Assembly (NCBI GenBank): GCA_036874045.1
Contig: CM072343.1
Location: forward strand, 17,814,001-17,878,000
Direction of reading: 5' to 3'
Source: Cymodocea nodosa
Taxonomy: Eukaryota; Streptophyta; Magnoliopsida; Alismatales; Cymodoceaceae
DNA length: 64,000 bases
A model generated the notes under the pieces. That model searched no databases. It saw only the letters and a program-made list of their open reading frames with translations, and was not told the origin of the DNA. A program made the position numbers and the translations under genes. This document shows positions 1-13,064 of the stretch, piece by piece. Within the stretch, counting starts at the first letter, position 1. Each line of letters opens with the position of its first letter.

Positions 1-1874
1 TCTGAGAATGGTAAATGCTCAGTGGTTTTGACTCTTTTCGGAGATGCACCATGTGTCTCTGTGTCTTCTGAAAAGAAGAGTTTTGCAACTCCACAAAATT
101 TCAAGAAATTTGAACCCTTCCTGAAAGACGGAAAGCACAAGGCCGTAAAAGAAAAGTCCTCTTTGACTGCAAAAGAGAATGAAGAATTAACACAATGTAC
201 AGCTGACTCTACTGATATGGATATCAGTAGGATTGAAGGGCTCCACAAAAACCCACAGAAAAAAGAGGTTCCGAGGAAGTCAATTGGACATAAGCAACCA
301 CAGGAAGGGGCAATAGCATCAAATTGTGAGTTGCAAGGCACTGCAAAGCATGCTGGTTTTTATTCCAAGGAAGAAAATAATGCAAATTCTGGTCAATGTG
401 CAAATCCCAATCCATCAAATGCGGCATCCATTCCTAGCTCAGAAGAAGTCCCAGTTTACCCTATCCCACCATTCAACAATCCATCATTTACTGCAAGAAC
501 TGAACAATATATTCACCCAGTCTTGTCTTCCTTTCACCCAGAACTTCCTACTTTCCCATCATGTACTCTGCTTCAGAACAATCAAGAAACTCCCAGATCT
601 TTACTAAACATCTCATCTACATTTTCCAATTTTATCATGTCCTCTCTTCTACAAAATCCTGCAGCCCATGCAGCTGCATGCTTAGCAGCATCATTTTGGC
701 CCTCACTGGATGAAGAAACTGTGAAATCTGAGGCAGAAGCTCTTAATTGTCAGGCACCAACAGGACAAGTTAATGCATCCCCAAGTATGGCTGCTGTTGC
801 TGCTGCTACGGTGGCAGCTGCAACTGCATGGTGGGCAACACATGGCCAGTTTCCATTTTGTTATCCTCTTATTTCCAATGGTTTGTTTTTTGCCTCCCCA
901 CCCCCAGCTACAGGTCCAACAACAACAAACAATCAATCTCCAGTATCAAGTGCGGCAAGACAAGTTGATCATGCCCAGCTGCACAAACTCCAAGATGAGC
1001 ACGTGCTCAATCTCGAATCACCTGATGATTTAGTCATGCAATGCTCTTGTTCCAAGCCATTGGCATTGGCATCATCTAACTCTGATGGGAGTGGGGGTGA
1101 AAAACCAGTTGGTACTGTCTTAAATGATTCGGATGTTAAGGATCTTGATGGTGGCTTCCATAACTATGTGAATAAAACTAAAAATTTTAAAAACATAGAT
1201 AGTTGCTTTTGCGGCTCAAACAGATCTTCCAGCAAGGAAAAAGAAATAAAGATTGTGTTAGAGAAAGATGGAAACAAGGAAGCAGACAAACTGGCCTCCT
1301 TCAGCAAGACTAACAAGGATCCAGAGGAAAAGGCATCCTTCAGTGAGACTAACTGCTGTCGCTTCAGAAGCAGTGGAAGTGTCAGAGAATCTTGGAAGGA
1401 AGTCTCAGAAGAGGTTCGTGTTAAATTACCAAATTAAATTATAAACGCACTTCTTTTGGGCATCTTCCTTTGCGCCTGATAAATATATGTTTTCAGGGTC
1501 GGCTAGCTTTTCAAGCTCTTTTCTCAAGGGAAGTGTTGCCGCAAAGCTTTTTACCCGCTGAAGGGGAAGATGGAACAACAAATTTGGATGAGAGAATTGC
1601 CACTTATTCACCAGTCAACCTCAAAAGCAACGTCAGTGAGGATATTGTACTTGACCCGTTTCCAAGCTCAGAGTCGTCATCATCAAGGAGCAACAATCAT
1701 TCTGACAAGTCTATTTTGACACATGATTATGGATGTGGGAAATTAAAGTGTAATCAGACAGGATTTAAGCCTTACAAGAGGTGCTCCATGGAGGTGAAAG
1801 AAGGTAGGGCAAGTGCAGCTGATGACAAAAGAAACAAAAGATCACGCTTGGCAGGGGAGGCTTCAAGCAGATAA
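1..1874 (+). CDS. LHY: LHY/CCA1-type circadian clock MYB factor, 3' part (partial)
   Basis: This is the C-terminal part of a LATE ELONGATED HYPOCOTYL / CCA1-like morning-phase clock repressor, a nuclear single-MYB factor. The frame is open at the first base, so the MYB-domain exons lie outside the window. Coding segments are 1-1413 and 1497-1874, joined across an 83-bp GT/AG intron without splitting a codon. Family landmarks seen are the opening block with VLTLFGDAP, the alanine-rich stretch AAHAAACLAASFWP, the ATVAAATAWWATHG block, and GRLAFQALFSREVLPQSF at the start of the last exon. The last exon ends with a lysine/arginine-rich tail before TAA. About 597 residues are visible. The MYB domain that would settle LHY against a closer CCA1 or RVE paralogue is missing, but these C-terminal blocks are characteristic of LHY/CCA1. 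Decayed Copia sequence begins about 0.9 kb downstream. Confidence 0.93.
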
Positions 1875-2735
1875 CATACCGAGATCAAGTAAGCCTTATT
1901 TCTTACATTGAAATAAAATAATTTCCATGATAGTTTACAGAACTTATAAAGCATGGCTATTGCACTATGCTCAAGACTTGAAATTTTTTTTTGATAATGA
2001 ACTCTGGCCTTTCATTTACATTCAGTATTTTTCACTGAACCTTGATATCAGCAATCATTCATGAATGATGGACCAATTAGCAGCAGATATTCTGCTACAT
2101 GACTGCATCAGCATAAAAAAAGCCTCACTTTGCAGTTGCAGTATCTCATCCTACCTTATGCCTGCAGTATAATACTTTCCACAGGTATTCCCCTTTCTGA
2201 TATCAGACAAGTTCTATTTTCCCTCGAGATGTCAGCTGAGGCTCTGCTATTGGACACGTGCCAGGCAGTCCTTATATATGAAGAAACATGCTTTCAGGCT
2301 TTTGTATTTATATTTCTGGCTCATATTATAAAAAGGGGAAAATGTAAATATGAGCGTCTATATTGTCAATGTCTGTCACGACTGGTGGAGATTAAATCTC
2401 CCAATCATTTTTCACGTCAAACTTCTTGTGTGCACCGCCTCTTCCCCATCCTTTATGCAGCTCTCTTGCTTCTCATGGTGACCTTTCCTCCCTCCTTCCT
2501 GTGTGCACCTCTCTTGTTCCTCCCAAGCTTGTAGGGTCTTCACACTTCTTTCGTTCTTAACCTTGCATGACATTGCTTATATCTCATTCCTCCTTTGACA
2601 AAATAGGCCTGGAAGCATCAAAAATTTTTCCTAAAATTGACAACTTTCTTTGGAAATATAACGAATGTCCATTTTCCATCGCTAAGTCATGACTCTTCAA
2701 TTGCAATGTTGTTTTGGATGCTCGTCAGGCATTCA
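1875..2735. other. 3' flank of LHY, no gene recognised
   Basis: This segment should contain the LHY 3' UTR and polyadenylation region. An open frame of 134 codons on the + strand (2130-2534) reads as a hydrophobic, cysteine-rich peptide with no recognisable domain. I treat it as chance. Confidence 0.5.
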
Positions 2736-3960
2736 CTATGGTGAATATAAATACATTAAACCTGAATTAAGGTTAAGAACAGAAATTTATTTTAGCTTGT
2801 AATCAAGGGGGAAGACGATGGTTTCTCTCTTAAACTCCACTAATCCTTATACACCTTTGAATTAATAGTTTCTTCTTATCTCTACACATTTCTTTCTAAA
2901 CATGTGGTATCAAAGTTTTTATTAGATTTTTTGAGATAGAAGAATTCAACCAAGATGTAAATTTCAATCTTCGGCAAGTGAAAATGCATGACCTTCTGAT
3001 TTAAAATGGGTTATCAGTTTAGCCATTCTTAGGAAGGAGATGAAGCACAACACAACAATCAATGATTAATAGGAGGAACTCAATGAGATGATGTTAATCA
3101 TGATTCAACTTTCTGTCTAATGAAACAAATGCCTAGTGAAAGCTAGAGGCTCTCTGCAAGATATAGTCCCTTGTAACCCACTTATATTTAAAGGAAAAAT
3201 TATTCATGTTTTGATGAATATGAAGGCAGCTTTATTAAAAGTCACCTACAGAAGTTCACTTCTATTATTATGAATCTAGCCAATATTAGGTTTGATGATG
3301 AGAACCAAGTACTTTGCTTCTATGCTTTTTCCTACAGTCCTTTATGAATTTTCGGGAGACTAATCAATGGGCAAGGTTCAATTTCTTTTAATGATGTCAA
3401 GACATTAGTTTTTTCTTTAAAAAAAGATGGATAGAGAATCAACCCCAAAAGGAGATATGCCTAAGAGTGAAGTTTTCTTCACAATAAGAAAAACAATGGA
3501 AAAAGTGCCCAACAGCAAAAAGAATGGTCACCTAATAAACAAGTGTTGCAAGCTGCATGATAAAGACAAAATAAATAAATAAATAAATACATAAATAAAG
3601 AGAGCCACAACAAGCTCAACTCAACCCAATCAATGCAGTTAACGAAGATTCAGATGGATTTGTTTTGCTAGCATCAAATGTAGATATATACAGAATATGA
3701 GAAATTTATATATCAAATGTTCACCATGTTCTTGAATTGGTAAAGAATCTCATCTCTTTAGACACACTTGAAGAAGCAAATGGGTGTAAGTATTCAGTGA
3801 AGTGTTGATTGATTTTAGAATACTCTAGTTCTTGTGAAAGAAAAATGATTTGGCAGCCTATATGATTATCAGATTTATTAACAAAGGAAGGTGTGTGATA
3901 TGATAATTTTACCTCTATATATATCAGATAATCATACCTTGACCATTACGACCATCCAGA
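2736..3960 (+). mobile_element. Decayed Ty1/Copia retrotransposon fragment (LTR end, PBS, gag)
   Basis: A degenerate primer-binding site resembling TGGTATCAGAGC (initiator tRNA-Met type) lies at about 2905-2916, just after a sequence ending in CA that could be the end of an LTR. Downstream, broken + strand frames give Copia gag (UBN2-type) signatures: NFNLRQVKMHDLLI near 2970-3000, then KFTSIIMNLANIRFDDENQ and FNDVKTL at about 3250-3410. A remnant of the zinc-knuckle region and the acidic DSDGFVLLAS-like stretch that follows it in this lineage is seen near 3530-3690. Stops and frameshifts occur throughout, so the element is dead. No protease, integrase or RT was recognised and no second LTR was found. 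Confidence 0.75.
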
Positions 3961-5869
3961 AAATGCCATATGTGTTAAGCATGTCTTATTTTATGTATAT
4001 GCACTTGCATTTTTTGGGTTAGTTAAAGTCTAATTCATGAAAATTAGAAATTAGTGAAAATTCTTGTAAAATTGAAGATACTTTTCTTTTTTCTACCTTC
4101 CCATTGTTTATGCATATTTTGGAGTTTAGAAGAATCTAAAATCTAATTACATTTTTAATATACTATTTGATAGACTGGTATATTAAATTATTTCATTTTG
4201 TGTTAAAATCTACGTACCATTTCTATAAATATGTCAAAAGTCAGCTGTGGATAAGTGAATTGCCAACACTCCCCCCATCCTCTTTCTCCTCTTGTGCCTC
4301 CTACATCATGTCACCCCTACTCTTTGGCATGAGGTGAATGCTGTGAACCCTGTGCAAATTTAGTATATAAATAAGGCAATAGCAAAAGAAAAACATGTTG
4401 ATGGTGTTATATTAAACATGAACGGTAGCAATGTGAATGACCAAAAGAAAGGGTGTGATGACAAGCATGAGAACGTTAGAATTTTCTTTCCATCACTTTT
4501 TTGATGTACATGTGATGATATATAAATTTAAAAAAGAAGTTCTTAGTTGTAAGTATTTGGACTTGTTTGTAAATAAATTAAGTTTAAAGGCTATTATGCA
4601 AATTGTATAAAAGAAGCGGGAAGGCCTGGTTCGGAATTTCCGATTCGTTGGTTAAAAAAAAAAAGAAAAAAAAAAAGAGAAGAGAGAGAAGAAGAATCGG
4701 AATAATCTGATGGTTAAAGAGAGAGAAAGAGAAGAAGAAGAAGAAGAAGAAGAAGAAGAAGAGGAGGAGGAGGAGGAGGAGGAATCAGAACGATGGTTTA
4801 AATAATAATATAATAAATAAATAAAAGATGGGATTTCCGATGGTGAGGTGAGGCGGTGGTGGTTGTGTTTTATTAAATAAATAAATAACGCGGTTAGGGT
4901 AACTTACCCCTTAAACCCTCATATAAGTACATAATTAAGTGAAAGAGGGGGAGAACGTGAAGTGAAGGGAAAGAGAGAGAAAAAGAAGGAGAAATTTTTT
5001 TAAAATATACATAAATTGTAGTATTTTTAATTGTAGAAAAATACATAAATTTCATTTTGATTATTGTTAAATAGTGCATATAATGTTTATACATCAGCAT
5101 GAATAGGACTGATTATTGCCTGCTGTCTCATATACGTATCAAGTTGGTACATATTTTATTTATTTTGTACGACCCAACAATTATGAGATGTATTTCAGCA
5201 TTTATATTGTATGTAGCGTGTATTTTATTAGAAATTATACACTTATTTGTTATACGAAAATTAAGTCGTTGGTACATGCATATAATGCTCAAATTGCAAG
5301 AGTTACGTTGTTTAATGTTATGCAATCATTTATTGACTCATGACATATGAACGTATCATTTGCATAATTAGATAATTATTGTATAATTAGTAAATTCAAC
5401 TACAAAGGTTAATCTATGGTATCATGTACATAATTATGATTATGGAAGTTAACTCCAAGCTTAGTCACAGACATATATATGACTTTGAGATTATATGTTT
5501 CAGTTTCTTTTTTGAGGAATGGATGATCAAGTAATCTCGAGTGCAGCCTAAATCTAAAACTATAATTATCAACGTAAATAATAGATACTAAGACATAACT
5601 TCACAATATTATTGCATTAATTCGAGATTATGGTCTTTTGCACCTACTCATGTTGTACATGTCGTTTATCGTATACTTTTGAATTAATGATTGGATATTT
5701 TATAATAACAGTATTTTTATAGTGATTCCTAAAATTAGGTATATGCACTCTACAAGTGGTTAAGCTTGTGTTATCTTTTCTTTTCACTAACTTAGTGTTA
5801 TTACCCAACTTTTACAATTTGGTATTTTTACGAAATGAACAATTGACCCTTACATTTACTCCTTAGGGA
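3961..5869. other. Gene-free AT-rich stretch
   Basis: No coding region was recognised. The segment is AT-rich except for a purine-rich block at 4655-4800 that holds the microsatellite listed separately. Short open frames at 4894-5350 lie in low-complexity AT sequence and overlap on both strands, which marks them as chance. Confidence 0.5.
4730..4782 (+). repeat. GAA/GAG compound microsatellite
   Basis: About ten GAA units run directly into about seven GAG (AGG) units, inside a longer purine-only neighbourhood (about 4655-4790). It is a simple sequence repeat with no coding context. Confidence 0.9.
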
Positions 5870-6475
5870 GGTTTATGCACAAGGAAAAATGAAGAAAAGT
5901 GGTGAAAAGAAAAGTAAGGGAAAATAATAAAAAAATATAATATATTTGTGTCTAACAAAAAGTGTATGTTATTTTATATTGTCACTTTTTAAATAAAATT
6001 TTATTAAAAGAAATAGAATCATCTTCTTTCTCGAACTGAAAGTCTAAAAGTGACAAAAAGTGGGAGAAAAAATAAAGAATAGGAAAAAAATAAAAGGAAA
6101 TGTAATTTGTTAAATTCTTATATTAAAAAAAGTATGAAATAATAATAATTAATAAATAATTATAATAATAATAAATTTTTATAACATGTTAAATTTATAT
6201 TAACCTTATAATATATAATGTATTCTTACGAAGAATGAAAATATTTTTAATTTTGCTATAAACTTGAGATGTTTAAAAATATTTTTATGTTATTCATTTA
6301 TATTTTATTATTTTTTCATTTTTTTTACTTTCTGAACATTTCTATCACTTTCTTATTGATACACAAATACTATAATTTTTTAGTAACTTCCTGTAACTTT
6401 CTTTTCTGTCACTTTGTGAACTTTCTGACATTTTCTTTTTTATTATTTTCTATCACTTTTTAGGTATAGAGACAA
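5870..6475 (+). repeat. AT-rich dispersed repeat, copy A (MITE-like)
   Basis: By eye this ~0.6 kb segment aligns over most of its length with the reverse complement of 13885-14395. Shared landmarks in order are a start like GAAAAATGAAGAAAA, a block AAAATATAATATATTTGT, AAGTCTGAAAGT-like sequence, AATGTAATTTGTTAAATT, AATAAATTTTTATAACATG, TACGAAGAATGAAAATATTT, and an end like TTTTCTATCACTTTTTAG. Both ends carry variants of AAAAGTGATAGAAAATAA in opposite orientation, so loose terminal inverted repeats are likely. No coding capacity is visible, which fits a non-autonomous DNA element. The superfamily cannot be assigned from sight. Confidence 0.75.
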
Positions 6476-9360
6476 TCTTTAAATCTCAAAGAAACACATC
6501 TTGTGTCCTTTTTGATCATGATATGTTGTTGATTCTCTTCATGAAAGACTTTCATTCTCATCACATTGACTCCTATAATCATGTAAAGGTTTTGCAAGAA
6601 TTTGTTGCTATATAATTTTATATTTATTATTAAAGTTTAAATCATCAAAATCAATTGAAAATGATTTTACTAATAGATTGTAAATTATACACACCTTAAA
6701 TAAATTATTGACAAAATTTAGAAACCATGGGGTGGGGTGATCTATCCCAAACCACTGCTGAAAAAACAAGTCCTCACCAAAGCACTGTATTCTAGATTTG
6801 TTGCAAAGGATCCGCTCATCCTTTTTTCAAATTAAGAAAGCAATAATGTGGTATAGATAAATAATATAATCAATTTCCCTTCTTCAAAAACATATACATA
6901 TATATAGTCAATTTCCAAATATCATAACCCTATAAAAGCAATATAATGGGAAATATTTTTAGAATACTATCATGAGAGGTTAGAAGGTTGTGGAGCTTTA
7001 TTTTTTAAAACACCATCATGATCTCTCTCTAAAAGCTCTATCATATAAAATCACAAATGAATAAACACATTTCTGCATGTCCAGGATACCTTACGAAAGA
7101 AAGGGTTTATGTTAAACAACTCTCTATTATTGGAGAATATACAATAATAAATAACAAGATAGCATAATGAGATTTTTACTTGGTTGCTCTTCAAAATATT
7201 GGAAATAACTTATATATCCTTTAAATATAATATTATCTTATACTTCCTTGAAAGCTTAAAACCATACCTGTAGTATGAGAAGTAAGATTTTCATATTTTC
7301 AAAAATATCCAAGATAATCTTATAACAAAAGTCATGTAAACCTGTTTGCAACTTTTCGAAAAATATCTAAATAAAAAACCTTGGTACAATTAACTAACTT
7401 TAATAACTTAATTGATATTGATTTCAATGTTACTATAGGTGCTTAGAACTTATCAATTAAGTTATTATTCTTATCAATTATAAGTTTTAAATAATATTAT
7501 TCTTATCAATTAAGTTATTAAAGTTAATAACATTGAAATCAATTATATATCGAATTTCTTCTTGCTCTTTGCATCTCCATCATCTCATTCTACTTCCATC
7601 TCTAACTCACAACACACCATCAATCCCTTCTGGTTGATGATGCATCACCTCCTTCTGCCTAGTTTCTACCCTGTCTCTAGCCAACCATGTGCTTTGATCT
7701 CCTTACGCTCAATTTCAATAGCATCATCCCCTACCACACATCTCACCTCATTATTTTTTCCTTAAAGTCTATTTGTCTATTGGAAATAATGGAAAATGAA
7801 ATGACAGAAAAATTTAGAGACGATGAAAAATGAAATGACATTTTTACAGTAATGTTTATGCATTAGAAGAAACTGATAATAAAGTGAAGTTGAAATTTAT
7901 ATTGTAGACCCAACAGCATCCCCCACCACATGGATTGGATGCAATCATTTGGCATCAACTACTTGATTTACAAAGAAAAACAACATCTGTGCTATCATGA
8001 AGTAATTGCAACCTTCCATCATCATTTATTGTACAACTTCCCAAGTACGCAATACCAACATCTGTACTATTAAGTATATATGCTCAGGACAGCCATGAAA
8101 AGAAATTAATTCTGCCTTATGACTTTGGTGCACTGTTCAGTTGCATTCTTCATTTTAGTGGAATGTTTTGTAACCAATATGTCGTTGGAGATGATGATTC
8201 CATGTTAGTTTATGTTGGCAAGTTTATTATTGCATTTCCATTTTTTCCAAGTTGCAGTAATAAAGAATTGTCTTTTAATCTTGCAGTAATAAAATTTCAG
8301 GTTTTTGTATAAACCTTCAGTGTGAGATGATGCCAAGCCTGCTGCATCTGTCATCTAATTGAATATATGCATATATTGTGTCCTAAAACTAGTTGATACG
8401 GATATAAGAAACTCAGAAATGACAGACGACCCTTATCAACATTATTCATTTTGCACGAAATGGATGCTGATCTACAATGATTTTGAATACTAGTATAAAC
8501 TCTTACAACTCACTAGTTTCAAAAAAATTTCACGGATGTGCCAAATATTAAAGAACCATTGCATTACTTGTTTGGAAAGAAAACTTCTTTTGGTTCAAAA
8601 GCAACTTAAACATTTTGGTGCACTTTTCAAATAAAATGTATGTTACTAACAATACTTTACAGTACTTAATAAGTGGTGTTTACTAACAATATCTTACACT
8701 ACATAGATCTATATCATTGACAAGCATAGAAGGCTCTGAAGATGTAGGAATACTTTACATTACACGGATCTATCACAAATCTGTATCTTAACACAGATGT
8801 ACCACATACAAGTCTAGATCTCAATAATAATAAAAAATGGGACTTGGAGTGAAAGGAGTGAGATCCAATGACAACGATTAAGCTAAAGCATGATGGATCA
8901 ATTCAAAGCTCACGAGTAGACAATGCTGAGGGTTTTGTCGATCACGTTAGGCGAGTGGCAACATCTATCAAGGTGGAGAGGTGACAAGGGTTTCATGATC
9001 AGTGCGAGGAGATGGTGGCATTCATTAGTGTCTAAGATGAAGAAGGGGAGGGGGAGGGGGGAAATACCTCAGTCCAAATTACGGATGAATATAATAAATA
9101 CTGAATCCTCAGGACCTGAGCCGTATGAATCCATTGCAGTCAAAATACTGGACACCACCCAACCTAAAAAAAAGGGAAATAACAAAAGAATTCTTCCCAA
9201 CTCCAATTTCCAATAAACTCGTTCATATTTTATTCAAACCATCCACACCATCCCCCGCCCAGTTCACGCGTTCCGGCACCGATATCCGTTCCGGCACATC
9301 CCCCCTAACGCCGGTCACCACCCCCACCTCTTCTGTCCCCTCCCCCACTCCGTCGTACAG
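6476..9360. other. Gene-free AT-rich stretch upstream of the pseudokinase
   Basis: No gene was recognised. A ~170-bp block at 7385-7555 contains short inverted and direct copies of AATTAAGTTATTAAAGTTA-like words and may be a small palindromic element. The last 150 bases become C-rich and probably hold the promoter or 5' leader of the gene starting at 9478. Confidence 0.5.
7385..7555. repeat. Small palindromic AT-rich element
   Basis: Words at 7395-7436 (TTTAATAACTTAATTGAT and TTGATTTCAATGTTA) reappear in reverse complement at about 7508-7546. The word TTATTCTTATCAATTA occurs twice in direct orientation in between (about 7463 and 7499). This fits a decayed MITE or a foldback. Confidence 0.5.
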
Positions 9361-9477
9361 ATGTTTCCCACACCGAAGACATCACCACCACCAACTCGTG
9401 CCCACCAACATTACAAACCTACGACGAGCGTGACCGTCTTTTCCATCGGATTTCTGTGGTTCAAGCTCGATCGACCC

Positions 9478-12161
9478 ATGTCGCGTTTCCCATCCCTCCT
9501 TCCATTCCTCTTCTTCTTTTCCTCCAACGTCTCCCAACCAGAACGGCTTCCACCATCTCGGTCTCCGCCGACAGCACAATGCAGAGAAAGCTGTGGTGAC
9601 CTCCGGCTTCCCTTCCCCTTCCACCTTCACTCCAAATGTGGCCCCGCCATCGACGCCTTCCATGTCCTTTGCCGTGGAAGCAACTCCAGCGCCAGCCCGG
9701 CGCACCTCTTTCTAGACCTCAAGTCTACCGAACTCCGCATCATCGACTTCTTCCCCGACTCTGCCACTCTCCTCGTCGACTTTCCCCGGGAGTACTTCCA
9801 CGTCAACGAATCTCGTGTTCTAGACGGGAATCCATTCTATGGTGTGACTACGGGGAATGTGCTGCGGTTGTACGACTGCGAGGATTCCACGGTTTGCAGG
9901 TCCAAGTGTGTGGGCAACAATGGGACCTCCGGTGGCGATGGGTGTTGTTATTCGCTGAAGGACGGAAATGTTTGGAAAGTGGGTGATGGATTTTCCGTGT
10001 TCTCCCAGTATGGCTGTAGAGGCTTCTCTAGCTGGCTTGTGAAGGATTCCTCCACTTCCTCCTCCACCGGCGGCAGCCATGTTGATGGCATGGTGGTCGT
10101 GCGCGGACTCGAGATCGAGTGGGCAGTCCCACGGAGACTGGCCAATCAATCCGTCTGCGCTGTGGGTGCGACTGTGGTGAATGCGACCGCTGTTCATGGA
10201 GGAGTGAGGTGTGAATGCCCCGGTAACTCCGCCGGAGATGGGTTTGCCGACGGCGTCGGCTGCTTGAAAGGTAAGGCCCTTTCCTTTAAGAAAACAATTA
10301 GAAGACGGATTGAATGAGTGCCTTACTAATTAAGACAGAACCGCTTAATTAAATAAGCGTTTAACAGTTTAAACTCTGTGTAAACACTGAAAAAGTGTTC
10401 CTAAATACGACTGTTTATCCGATTCACAGGAAGAAATAGAAAAGAGTTTTAACAGTTTATTAAACAGTCTCAGCTTATTAAATAAGCTGTGTTTTTATAT
10501 AAATAAACAGAGTTTAGGGTACTTTTCAAGAATCTCTTGCATTAATCTTTCCTTATCTTGCAAGCAAAAAATTTCTTGTGTTGAATTGAAATCCAAACAA
10601 AAAATGTTACCAATACTTTTGATAATGAAAACCATTGTCAACATAAAAGAAACAATTTATCATGTGCGCACTTCTTTCTGATGGATTCAAGCATTTATAA
10701 ATATTCTGATGTACCTGATATAACTTGCAGATTGCAGTACAGTGGGGAATTCAGATGATGCTGGCAAGTGCTGCAGTGGATGGTTTTGCCAAAAAGGAGC
10801 AACTATTATCATTGGTATGGTTTTGTCATCATTTGAAATTTTCTTATTTCGTTGAATTACAGTTGGTAACATCTATCTCGTCCTCGTTTCTAAGTTATGA
10901 ATACAATGGCAAATTTGTGTCATAATCTCATATCAACTACATGAATTTTTTTTTTCATATATTTCTATCTATAATTAAATTTTTAGTTAAATTACATAAA
11001 TTTGAATATTTTCTCACAATTTCTGGCCAATTAGTTTTAGTCTTTCCTCTGCTTCTTTTAGTTTTTTCTACATTAATTACTGTCTTTCCTTATGGTTTCT
11101 TGCTTCTATGCATAGGAATACTTGTTGCAGTCTTGGTAATTGCCGCACTAGTGATGTTTTGCACCACACTAAGATGGCGCGTCAAGGCTAAGTGTTGGAA
11201 TTCAGAGAAAGCATCCTTGCCTAGCGTGACAGGAAGAAATATTAGGACTGAAATATTTACTTATGAAGAGCTCAGTAAAGCAACTCGAGGCTTTAATGAA
11301 GATCAGAAACTGGTAGAAGAGGCAGATCTAACAGTTCACACTGGACAACTAAATGATGGGTATCCTGTGGCAGTGCAGAAAATAATATGTAAAACTGGAG
11401 ATGGCTTTCTGAAAGTCCTTGACAAGGTAGAGAAACTAGCACATATTTCGCATAAAAATGTTGCACAAGTCATTGGATGCTGTACCAATCCAAATAACAC
11501 ATTGTTGTTGGTGCACGAGTATATGATAAATAGGAGTCTGGAAGAGCTTTTGGAGCAAAAGAAGGCATCAGGTCTAGACTGGTGCAGTCGTATGAATATT
11601 GCTGTAGACGTAGCTAATGCTCTGGCATTCCTGCAGTTAGAATTTCAACCATCATTTTATATTTCAAAACTCAAATCAAGGGATATTCTTGTGGGTGATG
11701 ACTACTCGGCTAAGATCTGTTGTTTCAAGATCTTGAGCTCTTGTAGTTACGCTGATGAATGCAGCTCAAGCACATTTCAGGTTTCACATACCACATACGA
11801 TTTTGGCCTTCTGCTTTTGGAGATTGTTGTGGGATTAAAACATGAGGACCTGCTTACGGTGGTCTTGCCTAAGATAAGCTCTGGTCACTTGGAGGAGGTT
11901 GTTGATCCTTTCCTTGCCTTTGGAAGTCTTCCATCTCAACAAAGAAAACAAGTAGAATGGGTAGCACACCTTGCCACACAGTGCTTGTTGAGCTGGGAAG
12001 ACAATACTTTTAGCATGGTTGATGTTCTGAAGGAACTAATATTCATCATGAAGTGTAGTGGGAATGAGAACATGATTGATCCTCCACTGGACGTATCATT
12101 TTCGAACTCAAGCCTTCTTCAGATGATTTCAATGTCTCCTGAATCGAATAATTTAATGTAA
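9478..12161 (+). CDS. WAK-like receptor pseudokinase (At2g46850 type)
   Basis: Three coding exons, 9478-10270, 10731-10814 and 11116-12161, give 640 residues with GT/AG borders and one-base codon splits at both junctions. I chose ATG 9478 because a signal peptide follows at once (MSRFPSLLPFLFFFSS). An in-frame ATG at 9361 would place a non-hydrophobic leader before it. Next comes a cysteine-rich GUB_WAK-type extracellular domain (about residues 33-275, starting CRESCGDLRLPFPF), a short exon-2 Cys segment, a transmembrane helix (about 294-309) and a kinase-like domain (about 341-600). The kinase core is inactive by sequence. There is no glycine loop, Gln380 replaces the ATP-binding Lys in VAVK, the HRD position reads Ile-Ser-Lys (475-477), Asp482 sits where the catalytic-loop Asn belongs, and DFG reads Cys-Phe-Lys (495-497). 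It matches the family of probably inactive receptor-like kinase At2g46850. A plasma-membrane scaffold or allosteric role is inference. Confidence 0.88.
10337..10520. repeat. Short inverted repeat block in pseudokinase intron 1
   Basis: Words like GCTTAATTAAATAAGCG followed by TTTAACAGTTTAAACTC near 10345-10377 recur in reverse-complement arrangement near 10450-10515 (GAGTTTTAACAGTTTATT, GCTTATTAAATAAGCT). It lies wholly within the intron 10271-10730. Confidence 0.45.
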
Positions 12162-13064
12162 ATTGAACGGTGTCCTTGCATATCGTGAAAAACACTGTTC
12201 TACCATTTTGAGTATATAGTTGGTTATAGTTTGGTCTGCCATTTTAAGGGAGAATTTTGTTTTTACTTCAATGCAATCTATGTTGTGTTTTTTCTCCCAT
12301 CAGCTTGCCAAAATAATTTGATTGCTCTCTTTCTTTTTCTTCATTGCTCTAAAGTGTAGACTATAAGCAACGATCGTCGGAGGAATTGTTGCTAAAATGT
12401 TTTATCTCATCCTTCCATGTTCCCTTCGTGAATTTAAGGTTAACTGCTTTCTTTATAGACTTGTTGATATCTTTAAGACAAAATTTAGGGTGAGATGCTG
12501 CTAATCAAATAGTTTTCCTTAAACTCTAAAACATAAAATCCATTTGATGATAATAGTTTTCCTTCAGGTACCATAACGCTTAATCTCTTATTCTGATTTA
12601 CATAAGGTGAAGAGGCTTTTCTTCTTGTGGCATGACTTCATCCATGCCTGGTAAATGACTTCCAACTTCCCTAAAAGCAGATTAGTTCTAAAGTGAATCT
12701 AACAAACTAACAAGCCAAGATTTATAAAAAGCAAAAGCATTGTGACTTCCTAGAATCGTACATGCCCAACCTTTCAGCAGATCAAGTTTAGCAAAACACA
12801 ACTGCAATCTTAATCAACTACCAATTTCAAAAAACAAAAAAACATAGTTTTGCATACATGGTATGCATAAAAGTCGGGCTGATGGACTTGCATATCACGA
12901 CCTTTCTAATAGAAAAAAAAAACCACCCTTCTCATAAGAGTTTCAACTGGAATGATCATTGTGACATTATGTTCAACAAAGAAACCGAATCCATTCATAC
13001 AACGGCAGAGGAACCTTGACTGTAACTTTCAGTGAATGTCAAAAACAAATATTTCTATAAATTT
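12162..13064. other. Convergent intergenic region between the pseudokinase and TIM13
   Basis: This holds the 3' flanks of two converging genes. No coding region, RNA gene or clear repeat was seen. Confidence 0.5.

Noticed and set aside
2130-2534. 134-codon + frame downstream of LHY
   Set aside because: No domain and skewed composition (Cys, Leu, Phe). It is best explained as chance in the LHY 3' flank.
4895-4915. Telomere-like TTAGGG word
   Set aside because: It is a single occurrence with no tandem repetition.
9361-9477. Upstream in-frame ATG of the pseudokinase
   Set aside because: It would bury the signal peptide 39 residues inside the protein. ATG 9478 is followed directly by a hydrophobic leader.
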